Shown here piece after piece: positions 51,653-60,737 of a stretch of 64,000 nucleotides of DNA. Position numbers and translations under genes: made by a program. A model generated the notes under the pieces. The model saw only the letters and a list, made by a program, of their open reading frames with translations, was not told the origin of the DNA and did no database searches. How positions within the stretch are numbered: the stretch's first letter is position 1; every line of letters begins with the position of its first letter. The DNA is from Casp-actino8 sp044358015 (GTDB lineage: Bacteria > Actinomycetota > Acidimicrobiia > Acidimicrobiales > Ilumatobacteraceae): positions 1-64,000 of the forward strand of contig JBIKOO010000002.1 of NCBI GenBank assembly GCA_044358015.1, given 5' to 3'.

Positions 51653-52837
51653 ATGTCCGGTTCGTCGGCTCGAGTGCCTTATCTCAATTCAAAATTGCAG
51701 GGTTTCGGATCAACCATTTTTGCTGAAATGACGGCGCTAGCTGCTGAGACAAACTCAATCAATCTCGGCCAAGGATTTCCGAATTATGACGGCCCACAAG
51801 AAGTACTTGATGCAGCCGTGGACGCGATTCGAAGTGGGCAAAATCAATATCCGCCTGGTCCGGGTGTTCCCGAACTTCGTCGGGCAATCTGTGAACACCA
51901 ATTACGTTTTTGGGGTTTGTCATACGATCCCGATTCAGAAGTCCTAGTGACCGCTGGAGCAACCGAAGCGCTTGCTGGAGTTCTTCTTGGGATTCTTGAA
52001 GCAGACGACGAAGTTGTTTTACTTGAACCGATGTATGACAGTTATCAGGCTTGTATTTCGTTAGCCGGAGCAGTGACACGACCCGTGACATTACGACCGC
52101 CCTTTTATCGATTAGACCCCGATGAGATCCGCTCAGCAATCACTCCAAAGACGCGAGTGATTTTGGTCAATACTCCGCACAATCCAACTGGCGTAGTACT
52201 TGATCAATCAGAGTTACAAGTGATTGCCGATATTGCAATTGAACACGATCTGATTGTTGTTTCTGATGAGGTATACGAACACCTCACCTACGACGGCATC
52301 AAACACGTCTCGATTGCTTCGTTACCCGGAATGAAAGACCGCACTCTGGTCATTAGTAGTGGTGGCAAGACATTCAATACCACTGGTTGGAAAGTTGGTT
52401 GGGTGTGTGGTCCAGCCGCAATGGTGGTCGCGGCACGCGCTGCAAAACAATTCCTCACCTATGTTTCGTCAGGACCATTCCAGCCAGCAATCGCTACCGG
52501 CTTGCGTTTACCTGATTCGTATTTCACGGGCTTGGCTGCCGACCTTGAAGGAAAACGGAATCACTTAATGCAAGGGCTCACTCAGGCTGGCTTTGAGGTA
52601 TTCAAGCCTCAAGGTACGTACTTCGTCACGGTTGATATTCGACCAATACAACCCGATGGCGATGGCTACGAGTTTTGTCGATCGCTTCCGTATAAATGTG
52701 GAGTCGTAGGTATTCCGAATGTTGTTTTCTATGATCGTGCCCACCAGCACGAAGGACGTCACTTAGTTCGCTTCGCTTTTTGTAAGCAGTACGAAATGAT
52801 TGATGACGCAGTGTCACGATTGAAGTCAATGTCATGA
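51653..52837 (+). CDS. Class I/II PLP aminotransferase (DapC/kynurenine-glutamine transaminase-like)
   Basis: 394-residue fold-type I aminotransferase. PLP-binding Lys239 is in SSGGKTFNTTGWKVG, and NLGQGFPNYDGP and NTPHNPTG are typical of the group that holds N-succinyldiaminopimelate aminotransferase of mycobacteria, methionine aminotransferase YbdL and glutamine transaminase K. Its stop overlaps the omega-amidase gene by four bases. That coupling favours a glutamine- or methionine-linked transamination over lysine synthesis, because the 2-oxoglutaramate formed from glutamine needs an omega-amidase; this is inference. Confidence 0.88.
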   Translation: MSGSSARVPYLNSKLQGFGSTIFAEMTALAAETNSINLGQGFPNYDGPQEVLDAAVDAIRSGQNQYPPGPGVPELRRAICEHQLRFWGLSYDPDSEVLVTAGATEALAGVLLGILEADDEVVLLEPMYDSYQACISLAGAVTRPVTLRPPFYRLDPDEIRSAITPKTRVILVNTPHNPTGVVLDQSELQVIADIAIEHDLIVVSDEVYEHLTYDGIKHVSIASLPGMKDRTLVISSGGKTFNTTGWKVGWVCGPAAMVVAARAAKQFLTYVSSGPFQPAIATGLRLPDSYFTGLAADLEGKRNHLMQGLTQAGFEVFKPQGTYFVTVDIRPIQPDGDGYEFCRSLPYKCGVVGIPNVVFYDRAHQHEGRHLVRFAFCKQYEMIDDAVSRLKSMS

Positions 52838-53604
52838 AGTTTGCGGCGATTCAACATGACATTGCTTGGTGCAATCGAGAAGCAAACTTCGATCACCTGC
52901 GAGCATTGATCGCAGAAGCCGAATTAAATGGTGCTGAGTTTGTGCTTCTCACCGAAACTTTCTCCACAGGATTCGCTGTTGACAATTCATCGTTCGCCGA
53001 AGTGACTGGCGGACCTTCTTCGCAATTCTTGGTCTCAATGGCTAAAGAACATCACATCTGGATTGGTGGTACGTGCCCCGAACTTGCAGCAACATCAGCT
53101 GATGGACGGCCGGCAAATACCTTCGTCGTGGTCAGCCCTGACGGCATTGAATATCGATACGAGAAAATTCATCCATTCACTTTTGGGGGAGAAGATCAAC
53201 ATGTTCGCCCGGGTAGCGAGTTCGTGACGATTGAAGTTGGCGACTTACGAGTTTCTCTCTTTGTTTGTTACGACTTGCGCTTTGCTGATGAATTTTGGCA
53301 ACGCGCCAAAGACACCGATGTCTTTCTAGTTCCGGCCAACTGGCCAGAGTCACGCAGCATGCACTGGCTCTCGTTGTTGCAGGCTCGTGCAATTGAAAAT
53401 CAAACCTATGTGATTGGCTGCAACCGTGTTGGTCAAGGCGGATCATTGGTGTACAGCGGCGACAGCAGAATCTTTGATCCCTACGGTGAAACTCTTGCTC
53501 AAGGTGCACCTCATGAAGAATGCATCTTGTACGCCGACGTCACGCGTGAACGTGTCACTGAAGTGCGCGAGAAGTTTCGCTTCTTACAAGACCGTCGCTC
53601 GTAA
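52834..53604 (+). CDS. Nitrilase-superfamily amidase, probable omega-amidase
   Basis: 256-residue carbon-nitrogen hydrolase with Glu-Lys-Cys triad in LTETFSTGF, YEKIHPFTF and FVCYDLRF. It resembles YafV/Nit2 omega-amidases that hydrolyse 2-oxoglutaramate or 2-oxosuccinamate to the 2-oxoacid and ammonia. ATG 52834 overlaps the aminotransferase stop, a strong hint for the two-step transaminase/omega-amidase pathway. Last gene of the cdd unit. Convergent with the GNAT gene two bases away. Confidence 0.88.
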   Translation: MKFAAIQHDIAWCNREANFDHLRALIAEAELNGAEFVLLTETFSTGFAVDNSSFAEVTGGPSSQFLVSMAKEHHIWIGGTCPELAATSADGRPANTFVVVSPDGIEYRYEKIHPFTFGGEDQHVRPGSEFVTIEVGDLRVSLFVCYDLRFADEFWQRAKDTDVFLVPANWPESRSMHWLSLLQARAIENQTYVIGCNRVGQGGSLVYSGDSRIFDPYGETLAQGAPHEECILYADVTRERVTEVREKFRFLQDRRS

Positions 53605-53606
53605 TT

Positions 53607-54086
53607 TCAGCGTAAATTTTTCGCCATCAAGCTGACGAGTTTGCCGCTGCCAGATACATGTTGACCGACTTCAACAAACCCGAGACGTTCATGAAAGCGT
53701 AGTGAACCGTCATTACGTGGTTTCAGATTGATCTCAAGAGTAAATAGTGGCGCAGTGCTGCGTGACTCAACTTCGTTGTAGAGAAGAGAGCCATATCCCT
53801 TGCCTTGATGTGATTGGGTGAAGGCCACTCGATCGAGATAGATGAAATCGTCGTACTTGTCGCAGAACCATTGATAGTTCGTGCTGCCGTAGGGCAGACC
53901 TGGCTTCATCATGAGGCAGTATCCGACGAGTGTCTGATCAACGTCGATGCCCAAGGCAAGATACGACCATTCAAAGATTTGCCGCATAGTTTCTGCAGTT
54001 TCGGGTCCGACTGCTGGAACGTTCTCTTGGTTAATCGCCAACATCAGGTCGAGGTCGTCGGTAGTGAGTTCACGAATTATGGGCAC
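53607..54086 (-). CDS. GNAT family N-acetyltransferase
   Basis: 159 residues with the GNAT core; the acetyl-CoA loop is Q-x-x-G-x-G in SHQGKGYGSLLY near residue 95. The N-terminal IRELTTDDLDLMLAIN is typical. The central SNYQWF-type segment (TNYQWFCDKYDDFIYLDRVAF) and final FVEVGQHVSG suggest the YhbS-like group that acetylates small amines or proteins, unknown target. Divergent from msrA by 41 bases. Confidence 0.88.
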   Translation of the reverse strand: MPIIRELTTDDLDLMLAINQENVPAVGPETAETMRQIFEWSYLALGIDVDQTLVGYCLMMKPGLPYGSTNYQWFCDKYDDFIYLDRVAFTQSHQGKGYGSLLYNEVESRSTAPLFTLEINLKPRNDGSLRFHERLGFVEVGQHVSGSGKLVSLMAKNLR

Positions 54087-54127
54087 CCGACAAAACTAGT
54101 TGGCGAAGTGGGGCGTAATATCAGTTC

Positions 54128-54778
54128 ATGTTGTTTGCCAAAAAGAACACCGCAATGGTCGCTCCAGAAAATGCATTGCCCGGTCGCACCGACCAGACGA
54201 TGCCAGTGCCCGAAAAGCATTTCGTGCTTGATGCGCCGCTTCGTGGCCCATGGCCAGAAGGAAACGAAACTGCAGTTTTCGGCATGGGATGTTTCTGGGG
54301 AGCCGAGCGTTTGTTCTGGCAACTACCTGGGGTCTATTCAACTGCTGTGGGTTACGCCGGGGGATACACCCCCAACTGCACATACGAAGAAAACTGCAGT
54401 GGACTCACCGGACACGCTGAAGTGTTCTTTGTAATCTTTGATCCCAAAGTCATTTCGTACGAATCACTCTTGAAAGTCTTCTGGGAAAATCATGACCCCA
54501 CACAAGGCATGCGTCAGGGCAACGACATGGGTTCGCAATATCGCAGCGCGATTTACACGACCACCGACGCACAGATGACAGCAGCGCGTACGTCGCACGA
54601 CATTTTCCAAGAAAAGCTCAAGGCTTCTGGTTATGGCGACATTACGACAGAGATCGCACCCATGGGCGAGTGGTATTACGGTGAGCCGTATCACCAGCAA
54701 TACTTAGCGAAGAATCCAAACGGCTATTGCGGTATTGGTGGAACTGGTGTGGCATGCCCAATTGGTACCGGCGTCTAG
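54128..54778 (+). CDS. msrA: Peptide-methionine (S)-S-oxide reductase
   Basis: 216-residue MsrA repairing methionine sulfoxide. The active-site GMGCFWGAE has the catalytic Cys55, and YHQQYLAKNPNGYCG is the family C-terminal motif with a resolving cysteine. The first 40 residues are the common bacterial extension (PGRTDQTMPVPEKHFVLD). ATG 54128. Convergent with the GNAT gene of the glycan operon. No msrB is in the window. Confidence 0.94.
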   Translation: MLFAKKNTAMVAPENALPGRTDQTMPVPEKHFVLDAPLRGPWPEGNETAVFGMGCFWGAERLFWQLPGVYSTAVGYAGGYTPNCTYEENCSGLTGHAEVFFVIFDPKVISYESLLKVFWENHDPTQGMRQGNDMGSQYRSAIYTTTDAQMTAARTSHDIFQEKLKASGYGDITTEIAPMGEWYYGEPYHQQYLAKNPNGYCGIGGTGVACPIGTGV

Positions 54779-54783
54779 CGAAA

Positions 54784-55452
54784 CTAGGCCGCTGTTTCTA
54801 TTTCTGTCGGAGTAGCTCGTCGCACAACGCGAAGACGTTCTATTGATTCACCAGTAAGCCACGAAAGTGTGCGGTTGTGCGAACGTTGAATGATCTGCCC
54901 ACCTAGTCGTTCAAGACTTGCTGATCGACGCCCTGATTTTGAATTGACATCGGCGTACCAACCAGCGAATCCGAGCACTGCGGCTTGTTCGTCAACATAA
55001 CGCAAACTCTGCAAACCGCCGGCACCAAATCGTGCGTGGCTACGCATATTGACGTGGGCATGCATATTGAAATGTTCTGGTAGCTCTTGCCGAGTCAGTT
55101 TTGCGCCATCGGCGACTCGACGCCAATAGAGGCCCCATGTTCCACCTCGCAGTAGTCCGATAGGAGCAACAGCAAGACTCTTGACCATTAAGCGGATCGT
55201 CTGAATGTACATCCAGCGGTTGAACTTTTCTTCGTCAGCACAAATCAACACGTAGCCAACCACTTGTCCTTGATCAGTGACAATACAGCGACCAAGTTCG
55301 CGCGCGTGTTTGAGATACCAACCCAAACTTACGTGAGCAAAATCATCTTGAAATCGAATCTTAAAGTTCAATGGCTGACCCATCACGATGGTCTCCATGA
55401 AGATGCTCTTGATCTGGGCATCATCGCCAACTTGGAGTGGACGCAGTTTCAT
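54784..55452 (-). CDS. GNAT-like acetyltransferase at the end of the glycan operon
   Basis: 222 residues beginning MKLRPLQVGDDAQIKSIFME, a GNAT-like N-terminus. A short acetyl-CoA-like segment (GRCIVTDQGQVVGYVLI) and LPEHFNMHAHVNMRSHARFGAGG are seen; the latter resembles the substrate/CoA region of relatives. ATG 55452 overlaps the preceding glycosyltransferase stop by four bases (ATGA), so an upstream start at 55581 is rejected. As last gene of the operon it may acetylate a sugar or protein, unproven. Confidence 0.75.
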   Translation of the reverse strand: MKLRPLQVGDDAQIKSIFMETIVMGQPLNFKIRFQDDFAHVSLGWYLKHARELGRCIVTDQGQVVGYVLICADEEKFNRWMYIQTIRLMVKSLAVAPIGLLRGGTWGLYWRRVADGAKLTRQELPEHFNMHAHVNMRSHARFGAGGLQSLRYVDEQAAVLGFAGWYADVNSKSGRRSASLERLGGQIIQRSHNRTLSWLTGESIERLRVVRRATPTEIETAA

Positions 55453-56612
55453 GCCACTTGGCCAAATGCAAAGAAGTCGAGCGAGACTTTTTCCTGATGT
55501 GCAAACGCAACAGTTTCGTAACTCTGCAACAGAGTATTTGCAGTCTTTTCCCAAGTGAATTGACTCGCTCGCTCTTGGCAACAGACTTGCACAGTTTTTT
55601 GATCCTGTATAAGCATTGATTCAATTGCATCAGCGATGCAGATCGGAGTGAGCGAAGTAGCAACCCCGCATCCGGATGTGAGAATTTCACGAGATGCTCC
55701 AGAATTTGCAACTACCGCAGGTGTTCCAGATGCAAGAGATTCCAAAGTTGAGAGACTAAAGGTCTCACGGTCTCCCAAATTCAGAGTGCAAAATGCCACG
55801 CGAAGAATTGAAGCTATGACTTCACGATCAGCAACATGTCCCAGGAATGTGATGGGTAGATCGAGCGATTGTTCAACCAGTCGTTGCTTGAGTGGACCAT
55901 CTCCAATCACAACTAACTGAATATCATCTCGTTGTCCGCAAATCTTGCGCATCGCCTCAATAGCCAAATGAGGATTCTTCTCAGGCGAAAGTCGGCCGAC
56001 GAGGGCAACCGTGTGATTGCGACTATGAAATTGATGAGCGTGACTTCGTATCGCGTGGGTCGAACCGAATTGAGTGTGGTCTACCCCAAGTGAAATACGA
56101 ATGGGCTCAATACCAATCCGTTCTAACTCAAGTGCTGCAAAATTCGAAGCGCACAGAAAGTTGTGAGTTCCCCGAGCAATTCGCCGATGGTGGTTGTCGG
56201 CAAGACGATTGGCTAACCACGAATTCTTCAAATGATTCGTGAGCAACTGTGAAAGAGACTCATGAGAGAAGACGAAATTTCGTGCACCAATTTTTTGAGC
56301 AAAATCGCCGAGCCACCACAGAGTGGTCTGGTCATGGTTCTCAATGATGTCAGGAACAATTTGAATCAAAAGCTTCTTCAATTGGCGGCGACGCCAGATC
56401 AGGCGATAGCCACCCCAACCAAGAACCTTTGGCGCTTTTAATTGGATTTTTCGAACCCCAGTTTCATCCGTCTGATCAGAAAACCGATCACTCGGAGAGA
56501 TGACCACGACTTGATGACCGAGTGCTAGATACTCGTTTCGAAGTTCAGTCATTGTGCGGAAAATGCCACCAGAAGTTTGATGCACCAAATTTGCTATCTG
56601 AACGATTAACAC
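55449..56612 (-). CDS. GT4-family glycosyltransferase
   Basis: 387-residue GT-B fold glycosyltransferase. Donor-binding signature: VALVGRLSPEKNPHLAIEAM near residue 205, VIGDGPLKQRL, and the E-x7-E motif in SLSTLESLASGTPAVV near 310. The N-terminal VQIANLVHQTSGGIFRT is the acceptor-side loop. GTG 56612 overlaps the DUF2334 gene stop by seven bases. Donor is probably a nucleotide hexose; acceptor unknown. Confidence 0.9.
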   Translation of the reverse strand: MLIVQIANLVHQTSGGIFRTMTELRNEYLALGHQVVVISPSDRFSDQTDETGVRKIQLKAPKVLGWGGYRLIWRRRQLKKLLIQIVPDIIENHDQTTLWWLGDFAQKIGARNFVFSHESLSQLLTNHLKNSWLANRLADNHHRRIARGTHNFLCASNFAALELERIGIEPIRISLGVDHTQFGSTHAIRSHAHQFHSRNHTVALVGRLSPEKNPHLAIEAMRKICGQRDDIQLVVIGDGPLKQRLVEQSLDLPITFLGHVADREVIASILRVAFCTLNLGDRETFSLSTLESLASGTPAVVANSGASREILTSGCGVATSLTPICIADAIESMLIQDQKTVQVCCQERASQFTWEKTANTLLQSYETVAFAHQEKVSLDFFAFGQVA

Positions 56613-57376
56613 TCTTGTAAAGCCTTTGTTGCGATGAGTTCTTGATATGTGTAACTTTCGTATCCCGAATCCAAGAGTCGGCGAACGCATCGTTCGCTGA
56701 CATCCATCAATTTCTTATCCGAGACATCACCAGGGTGTAGTGCGAGTCGTAAAGCGCTCGGAAAAAGAAGGCGTGAGGAAGTCCCAATTTGCCACCAAAG
56801 TGCCCCAGCAAAACTTAAGGTGCTGTTGGGTCGGTGAGACCACGCTGGAATTGTGTGCGAGTGTCCCGCTGCTAGATGGAGAAAGCGGGTTCGAGTAGTG
56901 AGATATGCGAAGCCCAAATCCTTCGCTGCTTGAACCGTGCCTTCCGATGCCAGCCATCCCGGCGGCACGAATCCTGTCGGCGCAAAGTCGTAGTTGATCA
57001 TTTGCTTGAGACCAGTTTCCATACGTCGTATCGCTTCTGAATACCCGAGTGAATGGAACTCATTACAGCCGCGGGTCAGAATCGCAGACTGCACACGAGA
57101 CCACGAGGGTGCTGCCAACTTCTCATGGGTGTATCCGTGTTGAACAATTTCATGGCCTCGTGCTTCACACTCATGGAGCCAATCAATGAATTTGGGTGAA
57201 TCAGAAAGCGATGCGCCATTCCACGGCCCAGGTACGACAAGCAGTGAACAGGTTGCGCCAAATTGCTCCATGCGGCGAACTGCCCGTTTGCTCAACTGAA
57301 ACGTTGATGGAGCAACGTCGTGCACCGAGATCACTAAGGTTCGACGTTGAGAAATGGGAGAGTGGAGCACAGCCAC
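56606..57376 (-). CDS. DUF2334-type polysaccharide deacetylase-like protein
   Basis: 256 residues of the divergent NodB-like DUF2334 group: TLVISVHDVAPST (Asp of motif 1), GHEIVQHGYTHEKL (metal His pair) and FVPPGW. Carbohydrate deacetylase-like, but substrates of the group are unsettled. No signal peptide, so it would act on a cytoplasmic lipid-linked glycan. GTG 57376 shares one base with the upstream glycosyltransferase stop. Among operon glycosyltransferases it could deacetylate a GlcNAc-like sugar. Confidence 0.85.
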   Translation of the reverse strand: MAVLHSPISQRRTLVISVHDVAPSTFQLSKRAVRRMEQFGATCSLLVVPGPWNGASLSDSPKFIDWLHECEARGHEIVQHGYTHEKLAAPSWSRVQSAILTRGCNEFHSLGYSEAIRRMETGLKQMINYDFAPTGFVPPGWLASEGTVQAAKDLGFAYLTTRTRFLHLAAGHSHTIPAWSHRPNSTLSFAGALWWQIGTSSRLLFPSALRLALHPGDVSDKKLMDVSERCVRRLLDSGYESYTYQELIATKALQEC

Positions 57377-58497
57377 TAAGCGGTCCGTCGCAATAGTGGA
57401 GTTGTTCCGATTACTGCCTGATAGTGGTCGACGAGGTCATTCATCACTGACGACCAAGTGCGCCCGACTACCGAGTTGCGACCGTGCGATGCCAAGAGTC
57501 GACGCAGCAGGACGTCTTCGGATAGTTGCTGTACTGCACCAGCCAAGCTTTCAGGATGTTCAGGACTCCACAACAAACCATTTTGACGATGTTGGATGAT
57601 GTCAAGTGGGCCGCCAGCTGCAGGTCCGACAACAGGCACTCCCGAGGCCAACGCCTCTTGAATCGCTTGACAAAAAGTCTCGTTGAGTCCGGTGTGAACA
57701 AACACATCTAACGTTGCAAAAGCGCGAGCCAGTTCTTCTGCACGCAACACTCCAGTGAAGGTGGCGTCAGGCATGGATTTCTCAAGTGACGATCGAAGTG
57801 GTCCATCACCGACGATGACCAATTTGATGCCAGGTCGTCCGCTCAATACCTTCAAACGTTCAACTTCTTTTTCACGGGCCAGTCGACCCACGTAACCAAC
57901 AACTGTTTGTCCTTGTGGGGCCCATTCGCGATGAAGATCCATATCTCGCTTGGAGGGGTGGAACCTCTCTGCATCAACTCCACGCGGCCAAATGGCGACG
58001 TCTTCAAGGCCATTTTCGCGTAATTGCCAACTTGTGATTGTTGAGGGGGCCAAGGTGAGGTCGGCTGAAGCGTGCGCTGTTCTGATTGCTCCCCAGATTT
58101 GCTTAGCGAATTTTCCGAGGTGATAACGCCGGGCAAATCCTGCGATGTCCGTTTGGAAAATAGCGACAACTGGAATTCCCATACGACGAGCTGATCGACC
58201 TGCGGTTCCGCCCAACACAAGAGGAGCGGCGAGGTGAACGACATCAGGTTTAAAAGATCTCAAGGTTCGATAAACGGTCGTGCCACTGAAACCCACGCGC
58301 ACGTCATCGTAAAAGGGCATCGAGCAGGCGGCTACGCGAACAACGGGGGTCGAGTTGTAGTGATCCTCACCTGGACCTGGCGCAATGATGATTGCCTGGT
58401 GGCCATTGCGATGAAGGTAGTCAGCAAGTTGGCAAACAGAGTTGGTGACTCCATTTACTGACGGGAGAAATGACTCAGCGACAATCGCTACTCGCAC
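57376..58497 (-). CDS. GT4-family mannosyltransferase (MgtA/PimB-like)
   Basis: 373-residue GT4 enzyme beginning VRVAIVAESFLPSVNGVTN, the start I recall for actinobacterial alpha-mannosyltransferases that use GDP-mannose on glycolipids (MgtA, PimB). VVGYVGRLAREKEVERL and the E-x7-E motif NETFCQAIQEALASGVPVV near residue 280 are seen. GTG 58497 is chosen over longer starts that intrude further into the flippase gene; overlap is 23 bases. Probable early mannosylation step for a surface glycan. Confidence 0.88.
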   Translation of the reverse strand: MRVAIVAESFLPSVNGVTNSVCQLADYLHRNGHQAIIIAPGPGEDHYNSTPVVRVAACSMPFYDDVRVGFSGTTVYRTLRSFKPDVVHLAAPLVLGGTAGRSARRMGIPVVAIFQTDIAGFARRYHLGKFAKQIWGAIRTAHASADLTLAPSTITSWQLRENGLEDVAIWPRGVDAERFHPSKRDMDLHREWAPQGQTVVGYVGRLAREKEVERLKVLSGRPGIKLVIVGDGPLRSSLEKSMPDATFTGVLRAEELARAFATLDVFVHTGLNETFCQAIQEALASGVPVVGPAAGGPLDIIQHRQNGLLWSPEHPESLAGAVQQLSEDVLLRRLLASHGRNSVVGRTWSSVMNDLVDHYQAVIGTTPLLRRTA

Positions 58498-59962
58498 GAG
58501 TAGAAACATACGAAACGGGGGTGAACATACGCCGCACTTGTGGTTTCGAAAAAGCAAATATCAAGCAGACAACAGAGGCTTTACAAATGAGGGATTGAAC
58601 ATTGGTGAGATCAACCAATGCTTCAATGCTCACACAAGCCATCACACATATCAGGCCGATTCCTATTTGCTGGGCCCATTCGCTCCAGGGGAAGACTTGT
58701 CTCACGGACGATTCGAGAACCTCAGCAACCCGCTTTAATACCCACAGCCAAGCGACAACATTTGCGATCAATGTCCCGATAGCCGCACCAATAGGGCCGA
58801 AAACGAGGATCAAGATACTTGCGGCGATGGCGTTCGTCACGAGCAAAACGAGTGAGGCAAAGAGTAACTCTCGGGTTCGGCCGGCTGCTCTCAGAACAAC
58901 GCCATATTCTGCAACACGATGCAACAGAATCACTGTGAAGATCACCAATATGGGTGCTCCTGATCGATACTGACGACCAAACATCAATTCAATGATCTCG
59001 GGACTGCAAAGGATGAGTACAACAACGGCGGGCACGAGGACATAAGTCAGTCGAATTGACTGTTCAATCCAAATCTTGAGAGCAGTCTGCTGTTCTCCGC
59101 GAGCGAGGTGGTGAACGAGAGAAACAGCTATGGCTGCTCCACCTGCGACCGGGAGGATATTGATGATGGGCAACTCTTGAGCCGCAATTGCGTACTCACC
59201 GAGCCTTGCTGGATAAAGAGCCGCCACGAGCCATTTATCAAGGCTGCGATTAAGAACAGAAACGATGATGGTCGCACCAAGGGGAAGTGCAAACATGATT
59301 TGGTCGCGAATGCGGGGAATAGATGAAGAGTTATTCAACGAATCTTGATCATTGCGATGTTGAGTTGCCCACATAAGTGCGATCACCGCAGTCACTGAAC
59401 GAACGACACCGGCAATGAGTAGACCAACACAAGCTGCACGTAGTCCTTTGTCTTGTATAAAGAGGCCGAAGACGGTGATCAAGGTGACAAGACCCATGGA
59501 GCCTTCCCAAATCGCCGAAAGCAGCGAATGCTTCATAGCAACGAGGGCCATTGCGCAAATAGTGGACGGGAGTTCAACCGCTATCACTATTCCCATGAGG
59601 GCGACGAGACCAGTGAGACCATCCCACTGCTTGGTCAGAGTGCCGGCGGTGAAGTAAAGAATGGCAGATACCCCAAGACCACTCGCGAGAAGCGCGGTCA
59701 TGCTACGAAAGACAACTCGGCGTTGGCCATAGGGATTGAGATGTGAGATGAAGTACGGCATCCCATGGTGGAGCCCAAGATTGGCTACAACCAACATCGC
59801 AAAATAGATTGACATGAGATAGGCCATCTTTGACCAATCAGAGTTGCTCATCCACCGAGCCAAAAATGTCGCAACAAGTATTTGGGAAGCGGTGTGTACG
59901 CCTTGACCGAGGGTGATCCATGCTGTCCGATGAGTGACGTCCTTTGCAGATTCAGTTTGCAT
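58475..59962 (-). CDS. Wzx-like polysaccharide flippase (MATE/MOP superfamily)
   Basis: 495-residue integral membrane protein with about 12-14 helices of the oligosaccharide/lipid flippase superfamily. The middle RDQIMFALPLGATIIVSVLNRSLDKW and the C-terminal AIGTLIANVVAWLWVLKRV fit polysaccharide exporters. It would move a lipid-linked oligosaccharide across the membrane. ATG 59962 overlaps the GT2 stop by 11 bases. Its presence implies that the operon product is assembled inside and exported. Confidence 0.88.
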   Translation of the reverse strand: MQTESAKDVTHRTAWITLGQGVHTASQILVATFLARWMSNSDWSKMAYLMSIYFAMLVVANLGLHHGMPYFISHLNPYGQRRVVFRSMTALLASGLGVSAILYFTAGTLTKQWDGLTGLVALMGIVIAVELPSTICAMALVAMKHSLLSAIWEGSMGLVTLITVFGLFIQDKGLRAACVGLLIAGVVRSVTAVIALMWATQHRNDQDSLNNSSSIPRIRDQIMFALPLGATIIVSVLNRSLDKWLVAALYPARLGEYAIAAQELPIINILPVAGGAAIAVSLVHHLARGEQQTALKIWIEQSIRLTYVLVPAVVVLILCSPEIIELMFGRQYRSGAPILVIFTVILLHRVAEYGVVLRAAGRTRELLFASLVLLVTNAIAASILILVFGPIGAAIGTLIANVVAWLWVLKRVAEVLESSVRQVFPWSEWAQQIGIGLICVMACVSIEALVDLTNVQSLICKASVVCLIFAFSKPQVRRMFTPVSYVSTRASSDCR

Positions 59963-60737
59963 GAACCAAGAGACCAAAAGTGTCGGACTTGAATTCGTTA
60001 ATCGCAGCCTGCTCTAGATCAGATAGGTCAAAGGCGTAGTGGCTCGTTATCGGTTTGTGTAGCAATTTGAGAAACATCAGGGAGAGCAGTCCACGTGGTG
60101 TTCGACGGAGTCGTTTTAAGAAATGGTCAAAATCCCATGTATTACTGCCGTGAAAGCAGCGAATGAACAGATGTGAATAATTCTGATCCAAGACACACAA
60201 TCCACCCATGTCCTTAACTGCGCGAATGAAAACGGAGTCTTCACCTTTTCGCTGAGCGGGATATCTTGCGTGGGTTCGTCGATGGACGATCGTCCCTGGA
60301 GTGGCTAGACCGGCATCGGCACGAAAGGGATGGTTGACCAACTCATCAGAGTCAATATGCATCAACGTCCATTTGAGTGCACATGCGGCTTTGTGGCTTT
60401 GTTCTATTGCAGAAATTTGAATTGCAAGACGCTCGGGGTGATACCACTCGTCATCATCCCACTGCGCTACGAATTCGCCGTTCGCCTTATCAAGTGCGAG
60501 ATTTCGGAGTTCACCTAGCGTGTTGCTTTCTTCTGTTTCAATGTGCAGTTCTGTGATCGTGACATCAACGGGTAACTCATGAGGAATGACATCACCATAT
60601 GAAAGGTCTCCGTCATTGACAATGAGTAGCTCTCGAGGCGAATAGGTTTGCAGAAGAAAACACTGAATCGCCCGTCGGGCCAACTGTGGGCGATCACAAG
60701 TCACCATCACGCAAGTGACTAAATCGTTAGGCGGCAT
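59952..60737 (-). CDS. GT2-family glycosyltransferase
   Basis: 261-residue GT-A fold enzyme. Opening TCVMVTCDRPQLARRAIQCF and VNDGDLSYGD give the nucleotide site; the metal-binding DXD motif is in AQWDDDEWYHPERL near residue 95. An SVFIRAVKDMGG region follows. No membrane segments. ATG 60737 overlaps the DXD-sugar transferase stop by 11 bases. Donor and acceptor unknown. Confidence 0.88.
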   Translation of the reverse strand: MPPNDLVTCVMVTCDRPQLARRAIQCFLLQTYSPRELLIVNDGDLSYGDVIPHELPVDVTITELHIETEESNTLGELRNLALDKANGEFVAQWDDDEWYHPERLAIQISAIEQSHKAACALKWTLMHIDSDELVNHPFRADAGLATPGTIVHRRTHARYPAQRKGEDSVFIRAVKDMGGLCVLDQNYSHLFIRCFHGSNTWDFDHFLKRLRRTPRGLLSLMFLKLLHKPITSHYAFDLSDLEQAAINEFKSDTFGLLVHAN

